8,047 bases of DNA from Pyrinomonadaceae bacterium (GTDB lineage: Bacteria > Acidobacteriota > Blastocatellia > Pyrinomonadales > Pyrinomonadaceae). The stretch lies in assembly GCA_014379795.1 (NCBI GenBank), contig JACMLC010000715.1, forward strand, positions 1 through 8,047, written 5' to 3'. The position numbers and the translations under genes were made by a program. The notes below the pieces were generated by a model that saw nothing but the letters and a program-made list of their open reading frames with translations, ran no database searches and was not told the DNA's origin. Of the stretch, positions 1 through 6,660 are shown in pieces. Position 1 is the stretch's first letter, and each line of letters starts with the position of its first letter.

Positions 1-1
1 C

Positions 2-592
2 AACGATCTGGTCATCATCACCGGAGGGAATTCTTCGGCCATCGGCATGGTGACGGGGACTGCGAATGGCGTCCCGGCCGCCGGGACTGTGACCGCCTGC
101 GGTGCCTTGCCTAATATTCCATATGTCGTTCCGGCCAACACGACGGCCAGAACAATTCAGTTCGTTTCGACGGATTTGCTGGGCATGAATAAAACCGGCG
201 CGCAGAACATCATCAGAAACGTCACCCCGCTCGCCACGCTTTCGCGGGTCAAACTCGCCACCTACCGCGTGCTTAACGATGGCACTCTGGTGCGTACCGA
301 GTACGGAAACTTTACCCCGGGCGGCAAACAGGATATGCCGCTGGCCTATAACGTCGAGGATATGCAGATTAAATACGTGCTGACCGACGGCACGCTGTTA
401 GACGATCCGGCTGCCGGGGTTGATGGAATATTCGGCAATGGCGACGACACGCCTGACAACATGGAAAATGTGCGACAGGTGCGAATCACAGTCACCGTGC
501 GCAGCCCGGAAAGGGATAAGAACGGTAATTATCATAAAGTGACATTAGCCTCAACCTTCAACACACGCAATATAGGCTACGACGCGCAATAG
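2..592 (+). CDS. PilW-like type IV pilus minor pilin, C-terminal part (5' end outside window)
   Basis: The frame is open from base 2 to the TAG at 590-592, giving 196 residues with no start codon needed inside the window. The ATG at 47 is internal, because the reading continues upstream of it. The end of the protein has the style of PilW-type minor pilins: a GVDGIFGNGDDTP stretch, then NVRQVRITVTVRS, then a terminal TFNTRNIGYD. In this family the segment is a beta-rich C-terminal domain exposed on the pilus tip or priming complex, while the missing N-terminus would carry the prepilin leader and membrane helix. The next gene, 59 bases downstream on the same strand, is a PilX-like protein, which matches the usual pilV-pilW-pilX order. 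The Asp/Gly-rich loop may bind a metal, but this is inference. Family assignment is by motif memory, helped strongly by context. Confidence 0.75.
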   Translation, partial: NDLVIITGGNSSAIGMVTGTANGVPAAGTVTACGALPNIPYVVPANTTARTIQFVSTDLLGMNKTGAQNIIRNVTPLATLSRVKLATYRVLNDGTLVRTEYGNFTPGGKQDMPLAYNVEDMQIKYVLTDGTLLDDPAAGVDGIFGNGDDTPDNMENVRQVRITVTVRSPERDKNGNYHKVTLASTFNTRNIGYDAQ

Positions 593-651
593 CCACGCTC
601 ACGCCCGAGTGCGAGTGTGGCGAACGCCTTCTCAGAGAGGTAACAGAGAAT

Positions 652-3579
652 ATGAAGAACGCAAAAGTTGATGTGAAAAGCAAGCGGCCGGCGCTGTACC
701 ACACTCGCCGGAGCGAGCGCGGCGGAGCCACCGTCATCTCCCTTTTAGTCATGGGACTGTTGACCATTTTCGTCTCGCTGGCTTTATCACGCACGACGAC
801 CGAAGCCCTCATCATGGGCAACGATACGGCTGAGGCGCGCAGCTTCTATGCGGCGCAGGCCAGTATCGAAACCATGACGCGTAACTTTAATAAGATTTAC
901 GATCTGCGCTTGTCTCCGATTGCGACGGATATTACAAAAGTGCAGAACGATATGCCGATAGGCTTCAACGGTTTCACTTTTACGCAGACCTTGACGCGCA
1001 CCGGCGCTGACGAGCCGAAGATTATCACCGGCGGGCCTTTCGAGGGATTGAATTCTTTGCGCGACCCATGGCGGCTGGAAACTATCGCCAAAGGGCCGAC
1101 CGGCGTCGAAGTCCAACTGACGCGAACCTTCTTCAGCAATCGCGTGCCTATCTTTCAGTTCGGCCTTTTTTACAACGATGACATGGAACTGTCACCCGGC
1201 GCAGCCTTCGATTTCGGAGGCCGCGTGCATACCAACGGCAATTTCTTTATTCGTGGCGGCGGCTTGGTGCAATTCAATTCACGCGTCACGGCTTCCAAAG
1301 AGATCGTCGTGGACGTGGCTCGTAACGGGAGACCGAATGTCAATGATGCTGCTTTAGCTCCGGCAGGTTTCGGCCAGAATATTTTTATCAGAGATGCTGC
1401 CGGAACTTTCCAGCAACTGATGATCGGGCAGGGAAGCGTTATCGGCGGCCCGGATGTAACAGCCGCCGACAACGATATGCCTGACGGCACGTTTAACCCC
1501 GGCTGGACATGCAAGGGAACAACCCCCAGATACGCTTGCAGGCCGAACCCTGACATCTATAACGGAAATCTGATCGCCAACGTGAAAAAGCTGGAGCTGC
1601 CGCTCAAGCTTGGCGGCGGCGGCGCGGATAACATAGAGATCATCAAGCGCGGCGCGGCAGCCGATAACCAGATTCTCTCGCTCTCGCGTTACTACAACAA
1701 GCCCGGCATACGCATTTCACTGTCCGATAGCCAGTCGAGGCTTCCGGGCGCGACGGGCGGAATTCGTCTCGATAGAAATTACAACAATAGCGGGGTTGCA
1801 TGTTCAAGTGGGACCGGATGCAACTACGGCTATAAGTCCAAGCCGATGATTAACGGGGGAGTTGGCTACAAAACCACGCGCCTCAATGCTTATCGCCTCT
1901 ACACGGGTGCGAGCTATACGGACGCCAGTATGCCCAGCACGCGCGAGACATGGATTAAGGTCGAGATTGTCAGTGTGGATGCTGGAACGCTGGCAATCAC
2001 CACGACAGACATTACCGAAGATTTTCTGAGCCTCGGCATTACCGAGCGCGCACCGGACGTAACAGACCTGTTAGGCTTAAATGTCATATTCCGAATTACA
2101 GACAGTACCTATGACAGAACAGCCACCGGCACAGACTCGCGGGCTATTCTGAAGCTTCAACGCTGGGCTATTCCCGGCGCGCCCGTTAAGCGAACAGCTT
2201 ATGCTGATGCCAATAACATCACGAAGCTCATCAACACCGGATACCCGAATGCGCCGGGAACTATTGATGCCACGGGCAAGCCTGTTTACGAATATGCCGG
2301 TGCAGCTCCCAACGGCTTTAGCTGCCTGTCAAAGGATAGTTACTACGTGTCCACTGCGGAGGAGACTCTTCATAGATTAAACGCCACTCTTAATGGCGAT
2401 AACGGTGAAAAGGTCGTGCCTTTCCCGATTAAAATGTTCGATGCGCGCGAAGGCATCGCACAGGAGACGGGCGCTACCTGGGCTGACCTCTGGGGAAATG
2501 CAAATGCGATCTCGTCCAACGGCGTGATGAGCATGATTGACATTGATGTTGACAACCTGCGTAAGTTTCTCAGGGGAGACTATAACGGGCAATTCCCGAA
2601 CGGGTTGACGAACGCCGCCGTCCCGCGTGATCGCGGATGGATTATGTATGTCTCAGACCGGCGCGGCGACCGTGACAACGACGGCGAGTACGACATGGAA
2701 GATGTCTACGGGCCGAACGACAATACGCTCCAGACGCCGGAAGATGTCAATGGCAACGGCGTTCTCGATGTGGATTACACATGGGAGGGCGCAAGATTTT
2801 CGGATACAGTCAACGCCGACGTGGCGGCCTTCTTCGATCACAAGTATTACCGTCGCGGCGTGCGCCTCATCAATGGCACACAGCTTCCCGGCGACACGAA
2901 CAACGGCTTTACGCTCGCGTCTGAAAACGGAACTTACATTTTCGGCAACTACAACTCGACGGGCGTGGCTACGTACGGTGCGCCGACGCCTGCGAGCGAT
3001 TATCTTCCCGGCGCTGTCACGGCTGCGGGCGCGCCGTGGATTGCCGACAACACGCAGGTGCCTTCTTCAGTCGTGGCCGATGCCGTGACGATTATCTCGA
3101 ATCCGTGGAATGGCATCGGCGGGTGGTCTGACGGCGCGAGCTTCGGCGCTCCGATCTATACACGGCCTATTGCCGTGACTGACAATTTAGTGCCTTATCC
3201 CGGTCGCCCGGCCAGAGAAACAACCGTCCGCACGGCGATTTTGCAGGGAGACACGATCAGCTCCTTGCTGCTTGACCCGCATCAGGGCGGCTTCTACTCG
3301 GAAAGGCTCAATGGCAGCGTCAATAACTTCAAGCGCTTTCTGGAAGAGTGGCGTGCGACCGCCGCCATTCCAAATGTGAACTATTCGGGATCGTTGATTA
3401 ATCTCTTCAACAGCCGCAACAACAACGGGGCTTTCAAGTACGGCTCGGTTCGCGTCTACAACGCGCCGAATCGCAACTGGGTTTTTGACGATTCATTCCT
3501 GGATGCCTCGCGGCTGCCGCCCGGCACTCCCTTCTTCCAATACATACAGGTGACAGGTTTCCAGAGGATGAACAAGTAA
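652..3579 (+). CDS. Large PilX-like pilus assembly protein with EF-hand-like loops
   Basis: This 975-aa protein begins with a basic leader, then RGGATVISLLVMG (residues 23-35) and a hydrophobic helix to about residue 45. MGND and ARSFYAAQA (55-70) follow. This is the PilX N-terminal pattern: prepilin-like cleavage near Gly24/Gly25 and a helix that packs into the pilus core. Classical PilX proteins are about 150-200 aa, so most of this one is an exported extension. The extension holds RVHTNGNFF (191-198), a YIFGNYN segment (762-768), NNFKRFLEEW (891-900) and a closing PPGTP (956-960). I recall these as recurrent in long PilX-like proteins. Two loops look like calcium sites: DRDNDGEYDMED (673-684, ligands D673, D675, D677, D681, D684) and DVNGNGVLDVD (698-708). 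A purine-rich GAGAGG at 635-640 is a plausible but rather distant ribosome site. The gene probably shares an operon with the upstream PilW-like gene. The molecular role, adhesion or tip assembly, is inferred. Confidence 0.8.
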   Translation: MKNAKVDVKSKRPALYHTRRSERGGATVISLLVMGLLTIFVSLALSRTTTEALIMGNDTAEARSFYAAQASIETMTRNFNKIYDLRLSPIATDITKVQNDMPIGFNGFTFTQTLTRTGADEPKIITGGPFEGLNSLRDPWRLETIAKGPTGVEVQLTRTFFSNRVPIFQFGLFYNDDMELSPGAAFDFGGRVHTNGNFFIRGGGLVQFNSRVTASKEIVVDVARNGRPNVNDAALAPAGFGQNIFIRDAAGTFQQLMIGQGSVIGGPDVTAADNDMPDGTFNPGWTCKGTTPRYACRPNPDIYNGNLIANVKKLELPLKLGGGGADNIEIIKRGAAADNQILSLSRYYNKPGIRISLSDSQSRLPGATGGIRLDRNYNNSGVACSSGTGCNYGYKSKPMINGGVGYKTTRLNAYRLYTGASYTDASMPSTRETWIKVEIVSVDAGTLAITTTDITEDFLSLGITERAPDVTDLLGLNVIFRITDSTYDRTATGTDSRAILKLQRWAIPGAPVKRTAYADANNITKLINTGYPNAPGTIDATGKPVYEYAGAAPNGFSCLSKDSYYVSTAEETLHRLNATLNGDNGEKVVPFPIKMFDAREGIAQETGATWADLWGNANAISSNGVMSMIDIDVDNLRKFLRGDYNGQFPNGLTNAAVPRDRGWIMYVSDRRGDRDNDGEYDMEDVYGPNDNTLQTPEDVNGNGVLDVDYTWEGARFSDTVNADVAAFFDHKYYRRGVRLINGTQLPGDTNNGFTLASENGTYIFGNYNSTGVATYGAPTPASDYLPGAVTAAGAPWIADNTQVPSSVVADAVTIISNPWNGIGGWSDGASFGAPIYTRPIAVTDNLVPYPGRPARETTVRTAILQGDTISSLLLDPHQGGFYSERLNGSVNNFKRFLEEWRATAAIPNVNYSGSLINLFNSRNNNGAFKYGSVRVYNAPNRNWVFDDSFLDASRLPPGTPFFQYIQVTGFQRMNK

Positions 3580-3674
3580 GCTTTCAGACCTCAAGGTCGT
3601 GCGGAAACAAAGTTGGAAACCGGTTTTCACCAGCGCCAATCTCGCAGACTGAATTTCCCCTGCCAAAGAGAAAG

Positions 3675-3709
3675 GGCGGCTTCAAACAGAAGCCGCCACT
3701 TCTTTTTTT
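3675..3709 (+). terminator. Intrinsic terminator of the pilin operon
   Basis: A perfect 9-bp GC-rich stem, GGCGGCTTC (3675-3683) against GAAGCCGCC (3689-3697), encloses an AAACA loop. It is followed by ACTTC and seven T residues (3703-3709). It sits 95 bases after the stop of the PilX-like gene and upstream of the next gene, so it separates the two transcription units. Confidence 0.9.
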
Positions 3710-3773
3710 ATATGACGAATTGAAAAATTAAATACGGATAACCTTACTTCAAGCGGAAGGCATCAAAAAAGCG

Positions 3774-3779
3774 TATACT
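3774..3779 (+). promoter_or_regulatory. Possible -10 box (TATACT) for the secreted-protein gene
   Basis: TATACT lies in an AT-rich stretch after the upstream terminator and 52 bases before the ATG at 3832. A promoter is expected here because the terminator ends the previous operon. No good -35 hexamer lies 16-18 bases upstream, so the assignment is weak; a TTGAAA at 3720-3725 has no matching -10 at the right distance. Confidence 0.3.
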
Positions 3780-3821
3780 TTTAAGGCAAACTTTTTACTT
3801 ACCTTGAGTCTTGCCAATTGA

Positions 3822-3827
3822 AAGGAG
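3822..3827 (+). promoter_or_regulatory. Shine-Dalgarno AAGGAG deciding the start at 3832
   Basis: AAGGAG lies four bases before ATG 3832, whose product begins with a typical signal peptide. This supports 3832 over the in-frame TTG at 3811, which lies upstream of the Shine-Dalgarno itself and would put seven extra residues before the signal peptide. Confidence 0.8.
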
Positions 3828-3831
3828 CAAC

Positions 3832-5490
3832 ATGAAAAAGCTTCACCTACTTCTAGTGCTGCTTATAACTGGCTCGTCAGCTTTGTCTCTGACTAAGGTA
3901 GCAGGAAGAGCCATGCCTGCCTTAAAGCCAGCGTCCGTGCAGGTTCTCTTATCCGACAATTTAGTAGCGCCTGATGGGACAACGATTGTGATACCCGTTG
4001 TCCGCGATAAAGGCGGTACAGTCATTAACGACCCGACGTTCGAGTATCGGATTCGCATTGTGGCTACGGGGCCGGTGGCCGGTAATCCTCCCGTGATCGA
4101 GGGACGAAGCATTCGCTTTCCAAAAGTCGTCAAGCAGTTGCTGAATCCTAATCCGCAAGTAGACCCGACCGGCGAATTCGCAGATGCCGATCCGGCAGAC
4201 CCCAATTATGGCAAGGAGACCGGCGGTATTTATAAAGTCACGGCGACCCTGATAGGCAGAGGCGCGCAATTAGCGGGCAGATCGCTTTCAGGTAACGCCG
4301 ACGTAATAGTTTTGCCAACCGGCACGGCCAAGATTACAGTCCGCACCAAACAATACGGTGACCAATTGGCTGCGGCGCTCGGAGCTTTAGACAAAGCGCT
4401 CGTCACGGGCGACCCGCAGCAGATTGAAATGGCGAAACAGCAGCTTCAAGCCGTAGCTGCCGATCCAGCCAACAGTTTCGAGGCGCTTGGTGTCAACAAT
4501 GTGACCGCCCCGCCTAATGGTCTTCCTGTGTCCCCGGCACAGTTGATTCAGGCGGGTTTCCAGCCGGGAGACGACGACGCCCTTTTTGCGACGACGCTGA
4601 ACGCGCTACAGAGCCAGACAATTCTGGCACGCAACCGCGTCGAGCAAATCAATCCTCTGAATGTGACTCAAGCAGATGTTGATGCTTTACAGGCCATCGC
4701 TGATGGCTGCCATACGATCTCCAAGCAACTGGCCGCTTTAGATTTGAGCACTTTGGGCACGGCATACCAGAGCGAGAAGTTGAATACAATTATCAGTTCA
4801 GACATGACCAAGCTGTTTGATACGGTTACGCGGAAAGTAATAGCTATTGTCGTGAACATGCCTACTTCGATGAAAACAGGCGAAACCGGGAACATAGTTA
4901 CTATCTTCGGACCTCTAGTAATAGAAATCGTTGGAATAATCATTGGGCTTGGGGACGATGCAAAGAAGGTCGCGGAGGTAATTACTAACCATCACGTACA
5001 CATCCAGAATGCCAATATTGTCAATTCGCAGATGCCCGGATGTCTTGGGCTGGAATGGGTGCAGGCGAGTTCTTCCGTGTCTTTTGTCTGCCCATATTAC
5101 GCTAACACTTTTGTTGCCGGCAGCGGCTTTAGCATCAATCCTGCTAAGACGAAAGTTTTATTGCTGGGTTGTGTTAATAATGTCGGCGTCAGCTCTCTGA
5201 TGACACTTCGTCCATGTGGCGGGCGAGATATGGCGGCTGGCATCCGGCTTTCTTATGCCATTATTTTCACTGCGCGAGGCTTATGGGGGCTTCAGGGGGG
5301 GCGCACGTCGGTTGAGACTGCGGATCGGGTCGTCACAGACTATCTGTGGGACTATCAAGTGATTTTCGATAACGGCTGGCGGCGGGTCACTCAGGAAATA
5401 TATCCGTGTACAGGTACTATCATCGTGTTTAATCTTGAGACTGGCAGCTTTGCCGCTACCAACCGCAATTTTCTTCACGGCTGCGGGTAA
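3832..5490 (+). CDS. Secreted protein of unknown function (signal peptide, helical middle, Cys-containing C-terminus)
   Basis: I do not recognise this 552-aa protein. It starts MKKLHLLLVLLITGSSALSL, a clear Sec signal peptide with a likely cut near residues 17-27. Residues about 30-165 look beta-rich and Ig-like (alternating strands such as GTTIVIPVV and GIYKVTATLIG), which suggests a bacterial Ig-like fold without proof. Residues about 170-340 are helical and rich in Ala, Gln and Leu. Residues 354-374 form a hydrophobic stretch (IVTIFGPLVIEIVGIIIGL) interrupted by one Glu, so it may be a buried helix or a membrane-interacting segment rather than a transmembrane anchor. The C-terminal 180 residues contain six cysteines (404, 420, 447, 462, 526, 551), and one more is at 293; disulfides are plausible in an exported protein. 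It lies alone between two terminators, so it is probably monocistronic. A surface or periplasmic role is inferred only from the signal peptide. Confidence 0.75.
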   Translation: MKKLHLLLVLLITGSSALSLTKVAGRAMPALKPASVQVLLSDNLVAPDGTTIVIPVVRDKGGTVINDPTFEYRIRIVATGPVAGNPPVIEGRSIRFPKVVKQLLNPNPQVDPTGEFADADPADPNYGKETGGIYKVTATLIGRGAQLAGRSLSGNADVIVLPTGTAKITVRTKQYGDQLAAALGALDKALVTGDPQQIEMAKQQLQAVAADPANSFEALGVNNVTAPPNGLPVSPAQLIQAGFQPGDDDALFATTLNALQSQTILARNRVEQINPLNVTQADVDALQAIADGCHTISKQLAALDLSTLGTAYQSEKLNTIISSDMTKLFDTVTRKVIAIVVNMPTSMKTGETGNIVTIFGPLVIEIVGIIIGLGDDAKKVAEVITNHHVHIQNANIVNSQMPGCLGLEWVQASSSVSFVCPYYANTFVAGSGFSINPAKTKVLLLGCVNNVGVSSLMTLRPCGGRDMAAGIRLSYAIIFTARGLWGLQGGRTSVETADRVVTDYLWDYQVIFDNGWRRVTQEIYPCTGTIIVFNLETGSFAATNRNFLHGCG

Positions 5491-5583
5491 ATGCTTCGCG
5501 GAGAACAATAGGAATAAAAGTACAAGGATTCCACGCAGGCGGTTCTGACAGGAATCACGCTCAGCCCGGTCGCCCAAAAGTTG

Positions 5584-5616
5584 AAAAGGATTCAGGAGCT
5601 GCTCCTGAATCCTTTT
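5584..5616. terminator. Perfect 15-bp hairpin between convergent genes, likely bidirectional terminator
   Basis: AAAAGGATTCAGGAG (5584-5598) pairs perfectly with CTCCTGAATCCTTTT (5602-5616) around a three-base loop. On the plus strand the stem is followed by TGGTTTTTATTT. On the minus strand the stem ends in TTTT and is followed by CAACTTTT. It lies 93 bases after the secreted-protein gene and just beyond the regulator remnant that follows mtgA, so it can end transcription from both sides. Confidence 0.88.
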
Positions 5617-5638
5617 TGGTTTTTATTTGACAGTGATG

Positions 5639-5800
5639 CTATTCATCGCCGTCCGTCAGGATGTGCAGTCGCTTCAGCTTTTCGATAAAGGTGGTGCGCT
5701 TCATGTTGAGCAGTTTGGCGGCGCGCATCTTGTTGCTGGCAGTGCCGTAACAGGTCAAGGCCGTTCATCTGAGCCTTTAAAGTTTCTTTCAGGGCAATTT
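5639..5800 (-). pseudogene. Frame-broken remnant of a Fis-type HTH domain (C-terminus of a sigma-54-type regulator)
   Basis: On the minus strand, positions 5749 down to 5639 read YGTASNKMRAAKLLN followed by MKRTTFIEKLKRLHI, then LTDGDE and a TAG. This is the Fis-type helix-turn-helix (HTH_8 family) that usually ends sigma-54-dependent activators and related response regulators. A TGA at 5765-5767 closes this frame upstream. The neighbouring frame just before it reads IALKETLKAQMNGLDLL (from about 5799), which resembles the linker and first helix normally preceding such a domain. The two halves fit if one frameshift lies near 5750. No AAA+ ATPase or receiver domain remains: mtgA occupies the DNA upstream and ends at 5789. 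The gene is therefore a 3' relic left by deletion plus frameshift. A sequencing error could explain the frameshift but not the missing body. Confidence 0.65.
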
Positions 5801-6556
5801 CACATGCGGCATGCCGCGCAGGATAATGCGCTGGCGGCGCGCGACGCGGCGGGGATTTTTCTGCGGGTTGAAAACAGTATTGGGGTTTGGGATGATGGCT
5901 GAGAGAAATGCTGCCTCGCGCTGTGTCAGATTCGCCGCAGGCTTTTTGAAGTAATACTGCGAAGCCGCTTCGACTCCGTAAATCCCGTCGCCCCATTCGA
6001 TGACGTTGAGATAAATTTCCAGAATGCGCCGCTTTGACAAATTGCGCTCAAGAAAATATGTCAGGACGGCCTCGCGCCCTTTGCGGAAAAACGATTTTTC
6101 CGAAGAGAGAAAAAGATTCTTGGCGAGCTGTTGCGAGATGGTCGAAGCTCCGCGTTTAAAGCTTGGCATCGGCGGAATCCAGCTTGATTGATCGTCGCCT
6201 TCCTCCTTAGCCTCTTTCGCGGCTTCGCGTTGCGCTTCCTCCCAGGCGCGCTGGATGGCTTGATAGTCAAAGCCATTGTGCGTGACAAAGTTTGCGTCTT
6301 CGCCCGCCAGCACGGCGCGCTGCATGTTCGTGGAAATTTTATCCAGCGCGACCCAGCTCTGAACGCGCTTCGGTTGCTCGCCGCGCGCAACGGCCTCACG
6401 AATGCGCGCCTCAATCATCGAAGTCGTTTCGGGGTTCTGTTCGCGCAGCCGCGAGACGTTCGGGAAAGTGATGTACTCGAAGATTATCCAGCCGAGAAAG
6501 ATGCCAACCAGAATAAAAAATGTGTATTTGAAAATGCGACGAATCTTCACGTTCAT
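5789..6556 (-). CDS. mtgA: Monofunctional biosynthetic peptidoglycan glycosyltransferase (GT51)
   Basis: MtgA polymerises lipid II into glycan strands at the outer face of the inner membrane; it carries no transpeptidase domain. This 255-aa protein has a basic start and one membrane helix (about residues 11-31), then the GT51 motifs in order: GEDANFVTHNGFD (catalytic Glu86), RGASTISQQLAKNLFL (135-150), RKGRE (158-162, Glu162 as the second conserved acid), KRRILEIYLNVIEWG (175-189), and a closing NPNTVFNP and RRQRIILRGM. The length is normal for the family. A charged insert of about 20 residues rich in Glu and Ala (about 106-134) separates the first two motifs and is longer than in E. coli MtgA. 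No Shine-Dalgarno sequence is seen before the ATG at 6554-6556, but the membrane helix directly after it supports this start. It lies 94 bases after the deacetylase gene on the same strand, across a repeat array, so cotranscription is possible but not certain. Confidence 0.92.
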   Translation of the reverse strand: MNVKIRRIFKYTFFILVGIFLGWIIFEYITFPNVSRLREQNPETTSMIEARIREAVARGEQPKRVQSWVALDKISTNMQRAVLAGEDANFVTHNGFDYQAIQRAWEEAQREAAKEAKEEGDDQSSWIPPMPSFKRGASTISQQLAKNLFLSSEKSFFRKGREAVLTYFLERNLSKRRILEIYLNVIEWGDGIYGVEAASQYYFKKPAANLTQREAAFLSAIIPNPNTVFNPQKNPRRVARRQRIILRGMPHVKLP

Positions 6557-6573
6557 TAAAGATACATGAACGA

Positions 6574-6624
6574 GGGTGTAGGGGGAAGGGGGTAGGGTGT
6601 AGAAAGAAAGGGTGTAGGGTGTAG
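6574..6624 (+). repeat. G-rich 7-bp tandem array (GGGTGTA) with G-quadruplex potential
   Basis: Heptamers start at 6574 (GGGTGTA), 6581 (GGGGGAA), 6588 (GGGGGTA) and 6595 (GGGTGTA). An 8-base spacer follows, then two more exact units at 6610 and 6617. The G-runs at 6574, 6581, 6588 and 6595 with loops of 4, 2 and 2 bases fit the standard four-tract G-quadruplex pattern on the plus strand. That strand is the template strand for mtgA, so the array lies in the leader or upstream region of mtgA. A reverse-complement copy lies at 6644-6658. Confidence 0.8.
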
Positions 6625-6660
6625 CCCAAGATAGTTGTTTTTACTACCCCCTACACCCTT
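6608..6660 (-). terminator. Repeat-derived hairpin overlapping the deacetylase stop codon
   Basis: Positions 6644-6660 pair with 6608-6624 as a 17-bp stem with one mismatch (6620 against 6648), around a 19-base loop. The pairing arms are opposite copies of the GGGTGTA repeat. In the minus-strand transcript the stem begins inside the last codons of the deacetylase gene and is followed by a pyrimidine tract (TCTTTC). It could act as a terminator, attenuator or 3' stabiliser ahead of mtgA. The tail is a poor U-tract, so termination is tentative. Confidence 0.45.

Noticed and set aside
593..620. Hairpin CCACGCTC / GAGTGTGG between the PilW-like and PilX-like genes
   Set aside because: The stem is 8 bp with one G-T pair and a 12-base loop and has no T-tract; it is too weak to call a terminator or regulator.
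2627..3088. 153-codon open frame overlapping the PilX-like gene on the plus strand
   Set aside because: It is rich in Arg, Thr and Ser in the manner of an out-of-frame reading of GC-rich coding DNA, has no motif, and lies fully inside a well-supported gene.
3811..3831. Upstream TTG start for the secreted-protein gene
   Set aside because: It precedes the Shine-Dalgarno that serves ATG 3832 and would put seven residues before the signal peptide.
5491..5583. Gap between the secreted-protein gene and the bidirectional terminator
   Set aside because: Only very short open frames and no recognisable RNA or motif were seen.
5643..5996. 117-codon minus-strand frame overlapping the mtgA 3' end
   Set aside because: Most of it is an off-frame reading of mtgA. 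Only its IALKETLKAQMNGLDLL part is meaningful, as the first half of the Fis-domain remnant.
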